A DNA stretch of 64,000 nucleotides from Cladobotryum mycophilum. Its lineage: Eukaryota; Ascomycota; Sordariomycetes; Hypocreales; Hypocreaceae. This document shows positions 1 to 10,781 of the stretch, one piece after another. The notes under the pieces were generated by a model. The model saw only the letters and a list, made by a program, of their open reading frames with translations. It was not told the DNA's origin and did no database searches. The position numbers were made by a program, and so were the translations under genes. The DNA lies in contig JAVFKD010000016.1 of NCBI GenBank assembly GCA_036429605.1, positions 4,278,001-4,342,000 on the forward strand. The letters are read 5' to 3'. How positions within the stretch are numbered: position 1 is the stretch's first letter; every line of letters starts with the position of its first letter.

Positions 1-480
1 GGTTGTGTTTCCTTTGGGAGGTTCTTTTGGGTTAAGGGCTGATATGCAGGCTGATTTAAAGGTATTTGTAAGAGCTGTTGTAATCTTTCTTGCGTGATCG
101 GTGGTGAATTGCTTTGCTATTGCGTTGAATGCGGTACTGAACGCGTTTAGGACCTTATGTTCTTCGGCATACATAGCTGCTCGTTCGTCCAGTACTTGCT
201 GGGTATAGTCGTGTACAGCGGGTACGGCTGGTGCTGTTGTGTCTTGGGTAGGAATCCTTTCATTGGTAGGGTTGGCAGTTAAGTGGAAAGGTGAACTGGA
301 GGGCGGTGGATTGGTGGTTCTTTGTTGCGGCAGTGGCTGAGGTGTGCTGGGTAGGTGAGGGTATTGGTTATGAGGCAGTGCTTCTCGCGCGCGTTGTTGC
401 AAGTCAGTCGGCGTAATCTCTCCCAGTTCGAATGGGAATTGGCTCGCTTGGATAGTCGGCGCTGCAGGCGTGGACGCCAT
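1..480 (-). CDS. gag/eka-like ORF, N-terminal part (runs off left edge)
   Basis: An open frame of 160 codons starts at an ATG at 480 and reads without a stop to base 1, so only the N-terminal part is present. The N-terminus (MASTPAAPTIQAS) is followed by a Pro/Gln/Thr-rich low-complexity stretch of about 60 residues and then a more ordered segment with an Ala/Lys-rich helix-like part near residues 110-150. I do not recognise a catalytic motif. The composition resembles the first ORF (gag- or eka-like) of fungal Tad-type LINE elements, which would encode an RNA-binding protein, but this is resemblance only. It is transcribed away from the damaged regulator at 933. Confidence 0.45.
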   Translation of the reverse strand, partial: MASTPAAPTIQASQFPFELGEITPTDLQQRAREALPHNQYPHLPSTPQPLPQQRTTNPPPSSSPFHLTANPTNERIPTQDTTAPAVPAVHDYTQQVLDERAAMYAEEHKVLNAFSTAFNAIAKQFTTDHARKITTALTNTFKSACISALNPKEPPKGNTT

Positions 481-932
481 GCTGCCGACGCAGCTTAGTA
501 TTTGGTGTTTTACCCCTAGTTGTTAAGGATTTGTATGAAATTTGCATATGTTCCCTTAACAGCTGGTGCCAAGAAATTGATATGTCAAAGGGAGAATGCT
601 TTCCTTCATCGCGAACATTGTTCAACATCACTGTAGGGTAGCACACAAGAAAGGGGGAGCGGGTTGAAGGAGTGGGGATGACATCCCTGTTCGGAGTACT
701 CCGTACATCGCGTGAGAAACGTGACGTCAGGCCGTTTTCATTGGCGAGGGTGGAGATGAGCCTTATTTTGATTGGATCGCGAATTTACGGAGATGTAGTC
801 CGGTTCTTATGGGACTGGGCATCTTCTTCTCCTCCCTCTCTCACCCAAACGCGTCTCTCCCTGATCTCAGTCTGCCATCTAGTTCTCATCCCATCACGCA
901 GACGTGATTTCTGTGATTATGCTGTAGCAGAA

Positions 933-3459
933 ATGGCCCTGAGATCACTCCGGCCTAACGAGCCTCTGGTCCCAGGGGATCCCAACCCGCCCGTGCCGCC
1001 AGATCCGCCACAACCGATAACAGGGAAAAGAAAGCGCACACAGGTCCTTGCAGCGTGTTCAAGTCAGTATCCTTGATGATTAAAAGAAGGCATCCAACCG
1101 CATTTTAGAGTATCTAGAGTCTAACATGTTTTATAGATTGTCAAAAACAAAAGTCCAAGGTTTTGCTTCCTTGATAGTTCTTTCTTCGGCCGCAAGAGCT
1201 GACATTGTGATGCCCAATTTCTAGTGCGACGGTGAGCGTCCAACGTGCGGCGCTTGCGAGTCTCGCAACAAAGAATGCCACTATTCGGTTCCAGAAGGAC
1301 TGAGCTCTCGCAACGAGCAGAGGCGTAGATTTCATACTGTGGCTGAGAGTTATGAAAACCTGAGAACTGCGTTTGGCGTCCTCCGCCGAAGCGACGAGGA
1401 AGACATCGCTCGAATCATTCGCCGCATACGCGAGTCAGCAACTACTGATGAAGCCATTGAGATGATAGCGAATATAGGACTTCTATTGTCTAGATCACAA
1501 GATACCGGCAGTGCTAGCTCCTCTGGTAATGGCTATGAACATGCTGCGAAAGAGGTCTTACTTATCGATGCATAAACAGGATCTAGAACCGCATCTCCTG
1601 GAGTGGACGATGCGCCCCGACAGAGTTCCTCTACCCACCGTTCGGCCCCCCCCGACTCGGTTTTAGGTACCTCCCCTATTTTAATTCCAACAAGTTGACC
1701 CTCATACTTACTCCGCTTACAAGAGATTCTTATGCACCTGGAGCATTCGGAGGGTCCTTTCAAGCTCGTAGCTTGGATGACCTCATTGTCAACGTGCCGA
1801 TGCCATGTCTCCCCGTCTCCAAGTGGACCTCAGTATCCGAAGACGATGTTCATCTCACTCACTTGATTAATTTATTCTGGACCTGGGATAACACCGCGTC
1901 TCGAGTGATTGATCGAGAGATCTTTATCGAAGATCTGACGAGAGGGCCGGGCACAGGATATCCTGCAACGACGGAATTTTGCTCTTCTTTTATGGTGAAT
2001 GCTCTGCTTGCCCTCGCTTGTGTAAGTCTTCTGCCCTATGTTTTGCCTTATTCTGGAATTTTGGGGCTGAAACAGTCTTTACCCTCTAGACCTACTCTAC
2101 TCAGGATAAAATCTTTGCGGTGCCAGGAGATTTATTATCTAGAGGACGGGTATTTGCCGATGAGGCCACTCGGATCTATAAGCTTGAAAAACATCAACCA
2201 TCCCTGCCTCTTTTCCAAGGGACGGTTTTCCTATGGATCTACGAAGCTATCACCAATGATGGCGCTTTCGGTCTTTCATTGCTTGAGAATACTTACAAGC
2301 TGTACTCGGGCTTTCAATTCAACAATGAAGACGAAGTGCACCCTCCTTCGGCCAGCATGGAGGAAAGAAGACGTTTGCAGGCAATCTCCCATATGGTCTG
2401 GGGCTATTACTGCGTCGTCTCGTGAGTGCAGCACGATCACCAATCAAGAGGAACTTATCTAACGTCCCTAATAGCAAAGTTGAGCTCACGTTCTCTAGGC
2501 CAATGCGGGTTAGCAAGCCAGGAGTCGCTCAACCATTGATCAGCGGTGTGACCAGTTCTTTCGGCAACCACATGTCTCCCGGATCGTGGTTTGCTTACCC
2601 AATGTCCCTTGAGGCACAAGTGTGTTCATTCAGAGAGGTCTTCCTAGCTGAATGCGCCTTGGCTGAGTTGAGCGAGGAAATCCTGTTGTTTCGTGAGGGT
2701 CACCAAATGAGCGCCCCATCGCCTGCGACCCTCGCGGGAGTTGAAAAACTATGGCACAAGCTTGCTCACTGGAAGATGTTTCTTCAAGAATCTTTGCAAT
2801 ATTTTAACACAAACGTCCCGTCTGTTTTGATTCTCCAGTCAGTAAATCTGTTGTATCCAAGACTTTTGAGGACAAATGGACTGATACTCACCCTTTTTAG
2901 CATTACTCATAGCTCCATGATATTGAAATTGGTCGAAGGACTGCCGTCCACGCCCGGTCAAACTATCGGCGGTCAAGGACTCGAATCATTGCGCATATCT
3001 CACGCGACCTCCGTCATGGCGATAGTCTGGACTTTCCGATCTTCGTACACGTTCCATCATGAATATTGGGCGATGCAATCGTGTTTTGCCGCTGCCATAG
3101 CAGTACTGGAATATCTCGAGCCCGGTACTGTTCAAGTCGACACCTTTGTGAGAGCCTGCCAAGCCCTATCTGAAATGGGAGAGTACCTGTCTTTCGCAAA
3201 CTCACTCCTTGCTGCGATCCAAAGTATTATAGCGCGCTTCAAAATTTCCTTGCCGCCGTATGGAGCGAAATACCTGGCAGACAGTAAAGGGAAACAGGCA
3301 GACATTTTTACCTCATCCATTAGAGTATCTGCTCGGTTGCCAGGACGGAGAGGTCAAAATGACACTGCCGATATGACAAAGGAGGAGCTGGATCATCTAG
3401 AAGTGGAATTCTGCGATTTGATTCTGCATACGGACCGTCGAAAGGTCGAAGTTGATTAG
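933..3459 (+). pseudogene. Zn2Cys6 transcription factor, apparently disrupted
   Basis: Pieces of a fungal C6 zinc-cluster regulator lie in order. The N-terminus at 933 reaches a basic stretch and AACSS, where the first zinc Cys is. The CDGERPTCGACESRNKEC half of the cluster follows at about 1234, then a linker helix (1339-1575). The middle-homology region (about 1800-2020) has a clean intron from about 2021 to 2103; further exons run to 2420 and from about 2501 to a stop at 3459, with another intron near 2841-2900. The second zinc cysteine and the CRxRK basic segment cannot be placed in frame: RKS codons near 1190 are followed by a stop with no usable donor. A stop at 1573 and frame changes at 1580-1780 add doubt. 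Such proteins bind DNA as nuclear regulators. Either this is a decayed gene or several small introns were missed. Confidence 0.55.
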
Positions 3460-4438
3460 ATTTACCCCTAGACTATTTAGGGGGAAAAAACCATTTCTTA
3501 GCTATCTATAATACTGGTCTTTCTTTGTTATACTACGCGGGGGAAGAGGGGAGGTTAGGGAGATAGGAATCTATGCAGAAAAGCCTCTGAATGAAAGTAT
3601 CAATTCAGAGTCGTTTGACCTTACCTTCGTCTTGACAATAATTCCCATCACGGCCATGGTTGAGTGGTATGTGATCCATCAGTTTGTTGTGATGAGCAGG
3701 CACTTGTCTATCTTGACATTCAGCGGCACGCGGAATCAACTCGTAAAGGCAGGTAGGATTTCCAACTGACGAAAACGCTGCTATCTACGAACCTACGATG
3801 GCACGACTAGCTTTGTCTCCGATTGAAGATCTTTATGAGAAACTGTTACTTTGAATATCCTTATGGTATGTTTCTGACATTTGGCGTTGGAGAGAGACGT
3901 GCGAAAAGCGGTGATATAATGTTGTATAATGACCCAATAACGAACAACCGAAACAACGAGACCGGATTGTAAGCCCAAGTTCAGTCTAGTGTGTCTAAAT
4001 AAAAACCGGAATAAATCCACTACGAAACCATCGCGGTCTCTAGCTGGACAGGGATCCCATGTGCAAAGGCGTTCACGCGTTGCCATCGCGTGGGTACTTG
4101 GAGGGTGCTTAATTAAAAAAGAATGACGTATAGGCGTTCACACCAACTTCCAGAAACCTGTATTATTGACAAGAAGCTGAAAGATTTGAGGTTATATAAT
4201 GATGACCTAGTGCACTGTCTGTTCAATGGTAATGTTGTCCCCATCTAGCAATCTCAGCAGGCTGTATTTGACGATACTATATAATAAGCTCGTGAGTCAT
4301 GTCCTTCAGTCCGCCGAACTGCGATTCGGTTCATGCAATATACGCCTATTCACCGTCAAGCTGTCCACCACTATCCCACGGGGTCCCAACTAACGCTAAA
4401 TAGACAACACTGTTTCTCCAACGCTACAAGGCGTCATC
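3460..4438. other. intergenic, no gene recognised
   Basis: No reading frame here has recognisable protein features or introns. The last 150 bases are the probable promoter and 5' leader of the gene starting at 4439. Confidence 0.6.
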
Positions 4439-5067
4439 ATGTCTGAGAACAACCAAGAAGCCGAGTCCTCGGGGTCCAAGCCTCAAGCACAGGTCGACCA
4501 AATGACAGATGACGAGAAGAAGCAGACATGGACAGAGTGGGCAAAGGGGTTCAAGCCGCCTGTGAACTTTAGCCAAATGTCTGATGAGGAGAAGAAGCAG
4601 ACGTACATGGAGTGGGCAAAGGAGAAATATAACGAGCAATATGAGTCCTGGATGCCATGGATTGAGGACTATTTTTTGAAGTGGTTTACCAAAGATAACA
4701 AAGCGAGTTACACGACTAGAGGTATGTACCATCTTCTGCTCCTCCATTGATCAAGGGTTGCTTTGCGCTATCATCAGTCTACAACAGCCCCCACGCCCGT
4801 TATGTTTCAATGCCGATTTACTTTAGACTTTGAGAGGACCACATCACTGATTCACCTATGATAGATACGCTTGACAAAACAAAAGTCACCGGGATTGAGC
4901 AGGTTGACACCGCGCAAGATGCTGTTGGTGGAGAGCTTGCAACGCAGGTTGGTCAGGGCGGGATCCTGCAGCCAATTGGCGACATGGCATCGAAGGAAGG
5001 GATTAACAGAGCTGAGCGCCAAGGAAAGGATGAGGGAGGCGGCTACCTCCCTACTGGCTTGATCTAA
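4439..5067 (+). CDS. small two-exon hypothetical protein
   Basis: Exons 4439-4721 and 4865-5067, with a GTATGT donor and an ATAG acceptor, sum to 486 nt, giving 161 residues. Residues 1-95 are rich in Glu, Lys, Trp and Gln and contain two copies of a short motif, MTDDEKKQTWTEWAKG and MSDEEKKQTYMEWAKE, separated by about 22 residues, so this half looks like an internal duplication. The second half is Gly/Asp/Gln-rich and ends GGGYLPTGLI. No signal peptide or membrane segment is seen, so a soluble intracellular protein is likely. I do not recognise the family. The start is the first ATG, and the intron joins the two halves in frame. Confidence 0.7.
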
Positions 5068-5382
5068 ACCCCAAATCCATGGGCAATTTCATCGTGAAAG
5101 CTACGAGGAGTAGGATGTATGGGGGGGACTAGATTGAGGTGTTCGCCAGAACTTGCATGTCGCCTCCGCTTGCGCACAACGCATGAATGCGAGAATGGTC
5201 CTGAAGTGATACATATTGATAATTAGGTTTACCAATTGTCATTTTATAGATTGGAATACATGCAGCCATTTTAATTTGAGAAAGTAGTATATTAGAGCCC
5301 AATTTTGTTAGTCCCAAGAACAAAAATGTGAGTGTTCGCTACTACAGTCGGGTCAATTCGGAACAGCTTTAATACACCGTCA
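5068..5382. other. intergenic, convergent 3' ends
   Basis: This lies between the stop of the small gene and the stop of the convergent HET gene. It holds only probable 3' untranslated sequence. Confidence 0.6.
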
Positions 5383-7576
5383 CTAGGCTATTACTACCTC
5401 CTCAATATTCATGTCCTCGACTCGGTTCGGAAACAGAGCGATTGAATCACGCTGGTCCTGCCAGAAGCGTCCAAGGCGTACTGTTTCCTCTCCAATTCGG
5501 CTAACAACAAGTCCAACATCAAAGCTGCGATCGTCCATGTAATCGGGAATCCGCATGAGAAGTAAGCAAAAGATCTTTTCGCCGAGTATTGGAGATGCCG
5601 TATCTGCTGTCCACGAAAAGGTCCGGTAACCAGACTTGTCCTTGTCTTCCAACACCAGCTCTGTGCCAGGGGAACTTGAAGCGACGACCTCTTTTGTTGC
5701 GGCGCGGAGGCGAAGGAAACCTCTGCCGCGAGAGTCGGTGCCTGTTTCAATCACCTCTGCGGCCCAGCTAGGCGCCATGTCTTCGGCAAATGTCTCCCTG
5801 TCTATGAATACGCGCCCTCGGATACTCGCCCACGACCAAGAGGGGCAGAGGTATTCCTTTGTCGGGGGACGTTCACTAGGAGTGTCGACAAACCATAGTA
5901 GCTCTTGAAGTAGTCTTTCTTTCCAAAGGCCCCATACGTTTGTCCAAGAAATCAGGCTCTCTACTTTCTTGATGATACTCGAAACAGCAATAATGCGATC
6001 ATCGAAAAAGGTGAGCTGACACTGCGTGTACGAAGCTTGAACATCGAGCCACATCTTGTACATAGACGCGACCTTGTCTTCGCTAGGTGTGTCCGCTTGC
6101 GATGCCTTGACGCAGGCCTCTAGAAACGACGCCTTGGGCGAGAACTGGCTCACTTCTCCAAATGGCTTACCTTCGGTTGCTGAACACTCGACGCATTCCC
6201 ACGCGAGCCCCCAGGCACCGTAGTACAACGTTCTTGGAGCAAGCAGCCGCTCTTGCACTACCCACGCGCGAGTTTGTAGTGGCAGCGATTTTCGATCAAT
6301 CTGAAGAGCAGGCTGTAAGCGCTGTGAGCACTCGGCATGCAGTCCATGGGGCAGGTTGCAGAGACGGAATGCCAGCGGATTGCGTGCAACGCTGCGCTCT
6401 TGTTTTTCTTGTGTGGCGCGACGACCTGAGAAACAGCCTTCAGATGATGAGCGGGCGGTAAGTGCAGCAACAGTGCAAGTCGAATGTGCATAGATTTCTC
6501 CCATGATCTCGGACTCGGAGCGCCAGTCCGATGGCGAGTCTTGCATGATGCACAGAGAATCGATCCATAGGTATTGGAAGCTTTTGCTATTCATTAGCAT
6601 GAAGTAGACAGCGGGGGAGGGGGGCTCATTATCAATGTCGGCCTCACCCTAATTGACGAGTAATGATGATTGCATCCTGAAATGTTTTCGGGAGAAAAGA
6701 GAAGGGTATGGCTCTCTTGAGATTATTGAGGTTCTTGGTAAGTAACTTGAGGATATTTGCTCCACCCCAGCAGTGAGACAGGGTGAGGTATTCTGGTTTG
6801 TCCTTGTCCAGTTCAGCTGTAATCACCAGCCTCACTAAATCAGTCTCCCCACGACCACCAACGTCAAGCAGCCGGGTAGGATATCCATGGTTTGAAGGAA
6901 AGATCTGTGAGGCCAAGGTGCATTTAGTATGACGCTGAAGGCACTGCCTCAGCCACTCCCTTGCCAGCACGGCTGAAGCTTCAAAAGAGAGTGATTTTGA
7001 CAATTGGGCATTCTCATATATGCTAGATGTCGAAAAGATAAAGGGCGAGTTCGGCTTCGGTTCTTCCACGTACCCCTCTAGGCTTCGGAATACGGAAAGC
7101 TCCCCCATAATTTGCTGCTTCTCGCCATCCTTCCTTGGGGACGATGCTAGATCGGGAGAGGAAGTGCTTGGTACCGAGAAAACCTTTAACCAGGCGCCGC
7201 CTGATCGCGACACGTAGAGGCTGACTTCGACTCGATTCTCCCGCTGCTGCTGCGTAATCTCATAGCCAAACGCTCCAAGGAAAAGAGAGCAGAGGTGGCA
7301 GCCTTTGGAGGAAGATTCCTGGAGCTCGTTGAGATCAGAGTAGAATCGGAAGGCTTCTGTTCCCTTTGCCAGGGTTGGCAACAGGCGGGAGGTTCTAGCG
7401 GATCTACTACATTGAGAGCATAGGATGTGTTCCTCCGCGAGGGTTGATGCTAATTGATTGGACTGATTGCTGCTTGAGCGTATTGAAGATGTTGGGCCAG
7501 GGTATTGCGCGAGGCAGATGGATTGAGGAGCAGATGGTGGAGGACGGAGGCAAGACATGCAGTCGCTACGATTCAT
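5383..7576 (-). CDS. HET (heterokaryon incompatibility) domain protein
   Basis: Exons 7576-6648 and 6586-5383, split by a 61-nt GTGAGG...ATAG intron, sum to 2133 nt (710 residues). Residues about 50-90 carry paired cysteines (CSQCSRSA, CHLCSLFLG), as is common ahead of fungal HET domains. The HET domain itself is clear: YLTLSHCWGG, then an LTKNLNNLKRAIPF segment, LPKTFQDAI, and across the splice YLWIDSLCIMQDSPSDW with the following EIMGEIYAHSTCTVAAL. HET domains trigger cell death after fusion of incompatible strains. The C-terminal 300 residues are variable, with no recognised partner domain. An ATG at 7576 is the first in frame. It is a lone gene, convergent with its left neighbour. Confidence 0.88.
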
Positions 7577-8065
7577 CTCACAATGTTAGCTACCACCAGA
7601 AGAGCCACCAATCCGACCAAAAGGCAGGATTCCATGACATACTGAAGACCACGTAATACAGATTGCATGATTCCCAAGTCAATGCATACATCTGCACCTG
7701 TGCATGAGTAGCAAATCTCAGGACGTTCGTGAGTTGCGTTGAGGATCCATGGCCGCGAAAGTGTATTTGGCTGGCCTAATAAACAGGTCACAGAGGGAAA
7801 GGCTTCAATGTGTCTGGATGAAAGCCTGAATTTCATCATCCATCAGCTGCTAGAATTTGTCGGGCTTGGCGGTTGTAATCAACCAATGGAGCACCCATGG
7901 ATGTTTTGGCTGCGCTGCTGTTCACCAGCCGACCAGCCAGCATTGGTGCCCAAACACAGGGGACTGGGTGTCGCCTGTCTTAGAAACACATGAATCACAA
8001 TGCAATTCGATTACAGCCACAGTCTCTGTAACCGCCAATACAATTAACTTTTGCTATAAAGGCCA
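7577..8065. other. intergenic
   Basis: This is upstream of the HET gene and downstream of the GH92 gene. A minus-strand open frame in 7573-7839 has no recognisable features and could be 5' leader of the HET gene. Confidence 0.5.
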
Positions 8066-10781
8066 TTAAAAACGTCCCGGACTAGGAGGAACATCCCCAG
8101 TATCCCACGACTTGGGCTCGGGCCCCAAGACAAACTCCAAGGTTCCACCCTTGGCAATATCGCTGTGCTCCAACCAGCTCTTGTTCCACTGCTTGCCGTT
8201 CACCTTCAGACTTTGGACAAAGAAGCTCTTCTCGTCAAGCCCCTCGGCCGTGATTCGCAAGGTATAATGATCTCCGACGGAGACGGATACGTCCTTGAAC
8301 CACGGTGCGAGAATTAGGTAAACGGGCTGCGTGACGACCGGATACAGTCCAAGCATTTGCCAGAGCATCCAGCTATCCATCGCGCCGGCGTCGCTATTCC
8401 CAGGGAGACCATTCGCACCAGGGAAGTAGTTGATGTCGATATTCACGCGAGACTGGTTGACGGCTTTCCACTGGCGGCCTGGCAGGTAGTTGTACAAGAA
8501 TGGAGTACCAAAGCTGGGCTCGTTTCCTGCAAAAGTCTGAGATTAGTATCTTATGCTCATCTGAAGAAAATATTGTGTTACTAGCTGGCAGAGAAACATA
8601 CCTGGATTGAAGAGAGTTGTGCCCGATCCAACACCTACTCCCAAATCCACTTTACGGAGATCCGGCACAAACATCAAGTCAAGTCTTGCCTCGGCTTTCT
8701 GTGGACCACCCATCTTCTCAATGAGTGACTGCATGTCAAATGGGATAGTCCATGTATATTCTAAGGCCATTAGCCATATGCTTCTGGGTAAGTTCAAAAG
8801 TAGGAGTACACATACCCCATGGAAGGCCTTCGGTGGTATATCCCGTATTCTGAGGATCAATCGTGATCAGGCTACCGTTCGAATAGCGAGGGCCAAGGAA
8901 GCCAGACGTATTGTATTGATTCATGTCTGGGTTCCAGAGATTCTTCCAGTTTCTACATCAATCGTTAGATATCAGAGCATACACATTGCGCATGACACTC
9001 ACGCTGATCGGTTCAGATATTTTTGGTAGTCCTGGGGTGCCAGGCCCTTTGCGACCTGACTAACCGCAAAGTCATTGAGAGAGTATTCGACTGTGCGGCT
9101 GACGCTAGCAGAAACGTCCGTAGAGACATAACCGTACTTGAGCCAGTCTGGAAGACCACACCGTCCGGCCTGGTCAGCGCAGGAGGAGTCCTCTGGGTCA
9201 TTATTAGGTGGGGGTGCCTTTTCTGCATCCGTCAACATGGCCTTGTATCCGTCTTGCCAGTTTATGCCTCCTTGGAGACCCTTCACATATGCATCAGCTA
9301 GCACGTTGTCAGCATTGCTTCCACCCTGGACTTTGCCGTTGAAGTTGCCGCTCCGACCATCCGGCATAAAACCGTCATGCCGCCAAATATCAATTAGCGA
9401 TCGGATCATGCCGATTGCACGTTGAGGTTGAACGAGAAGATAGAAGCTGTTGAGGCATCGGAATGTGTCCCAGAGGGTATAGTAGTCATCATAGTAGGGC
9501 TCTGCCGACGTCCACTTGGGGTTCTCGCCAGTGCGATCGGAAGGCATCTGATGCATGCGGTAGAGGGCAGAGTAAAACATGGTGAGCCTTGTCTCATTCT
9601 TGACAGAGTCTCCAATGGAGATTTTGCTGAAAACGTCCTTGTTCCATTCCTTTTTGGTTGCTTCGACAGTATCATTCAGAGTCCACGACGAAATCTCCTT
9701 TTGGAATGAGCAAGCTTTTTCGACGGAGATGAAGGAAACCCCAATCTTGGACTTGACTACAGTCACCTTGGAGGGGAATTGAAAGAGAACACCAACTCTG
9801 TCACCTGATTCGTCGCCGTCTGGGCCGCCTTGGATTCCATTCGGATTTGCGGATGCATTGCTAAAGGTCACTGGAGTAAAAGGGGTTGGTGGTTTGTCAG
9901 GGGGATTCCATGGCCCTGAGAAATACTGGAAGCTCTCTGGAGTGGAATCAAAATCGTTGCAAAAGAAGACTTTGTAGTCCGATCCTGTGAGTCAAGAGAC
10001 TGGTCAGTTTCATGAAGCATGCATGTGGCTCAGATCACTTGCCCACTCCCCAATTGACTCCGCCGCCTCCCCATCCACCTCTCCAGACACCCCAGCCTTG
10101 GACTCTAGCGCCTTTGTTCTTTACGACGATTTGGCCATTGCTATACGTTTGCGATTTGATGAATTCAGCAAGCGACCCCAGGTTATGCGACACATCGAAG
10201 AGGACATGGCGATTGCCCTCCTTTGGGTATGTATACTGCAGGAATCCAGCATGACGAGACGCAGCAAGCTCAACGTTGACGCCATTCTTCAATTGAGAGC
10301 GGTAGTACCCCACGGACGCTGTATCTTTGCCTATACGAGCTTGTAGGTATGTTGAATTGTCAAGAACATTGACGCCCTCCAGCGTTGTCAATGGCATGTG
10401 ACCCACGACACCGTACTTGGATGCACCACCAATGCCGCACTCGTGGAAACAGGTAAATGCAGTGACTATTCAGAGCCAAATATTAGCTTCTCTTCACCCT
10501 CAGGAAATATCCAAGGCCTTTATAGTACCATTTCCATTTGGAGTATATCCTGCAAACGCATTGGTGGACGGATTCATCTCAGTCGTATCCGGGCCAAGTT
10601 TAACAACCCCAAAGGGTACAGAAACGCCCGGAAATGTGTCTCCAGAATTGGCTCCTGTGCCATCTGGCCCTTCTGTCCCAATGAAGGGATTCACATAATG
10701 CGTAAGGTCAGCCTGCGCAGCCGGTGCCGCAGCAGCAATGCCATTAAAAGCCAGGAGGCCGATTGGCGTGGTGAGACGCAT
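8066..10781 (-). CDS. secreted GH92 alpha-1,2-mannosidase
   Basis: Predicted exons 10781-10504, 10452-10043, 9984-9003, 8952-8816, 8760-8602 and 8526-8066 sum to 2427 nt (808 residues). The N-terminus MRLTTPIGLLAFNGIAAAAP is a signal peptide. GH92 hallmarks follow: YVNPFIGTEG, FPGVSVPFGVVKLGPDT, FHECGIGGASKYG, GWGVWRGGW, YRMHQMPSDRTG, PYYDDYYTLWDTFR, WRHDGFMPDGRSGN and, near the end, GNSDAGAMDSWMLWQMLGLYP. Family members are Ca-dependent exo-mannosidases that trim N-glycans or fungal mannan, here outside the cell. The donor at 10042 is GC (GCAAGT). The segment 10453-10503 has to be removed for the frame to close, but on the coding strand it reads CT...AC; see findings. The other three introns are normal GT-AG. 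Length fits the family. Confidence 0.92.
9985..10042 (-). other. GC-AG intron in the GH92 gene
   Basis: The coding-strand donor is G|GCAAGT and the acceptor CACAG. Only this donor gives the right phase to continue into SDYKVFFCNDF, a conserved GH92 stretch. The strong match to the U1 consensus at all positions except the second base is usual for GC-AG introns. Confidence 0.7.
10453..10503 (+). other. intron-like segment in reverse orientation inside the GH92 gene
   Basis: Read on the plus strand the 51 bases have AG|GTAAAT at the left, a pyrimidine-rich tail and CCCTCAG at the right. On the coding (minus) strand they start with CT and end with AC, and reading through gives an in-frame TGA. 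Excising exactly this segment restores the conserved DISCFHECGIGG region, which aligns with the usual FSMMHESGTGG-type motif of the family. Confidence 0.55.

Noticed and set aside
672..932. N-terminal extension of the frame that reaches the zinc-cluster gene
   Set aside because: No conserved residues before the ATG at 933; reads like leader sequence.
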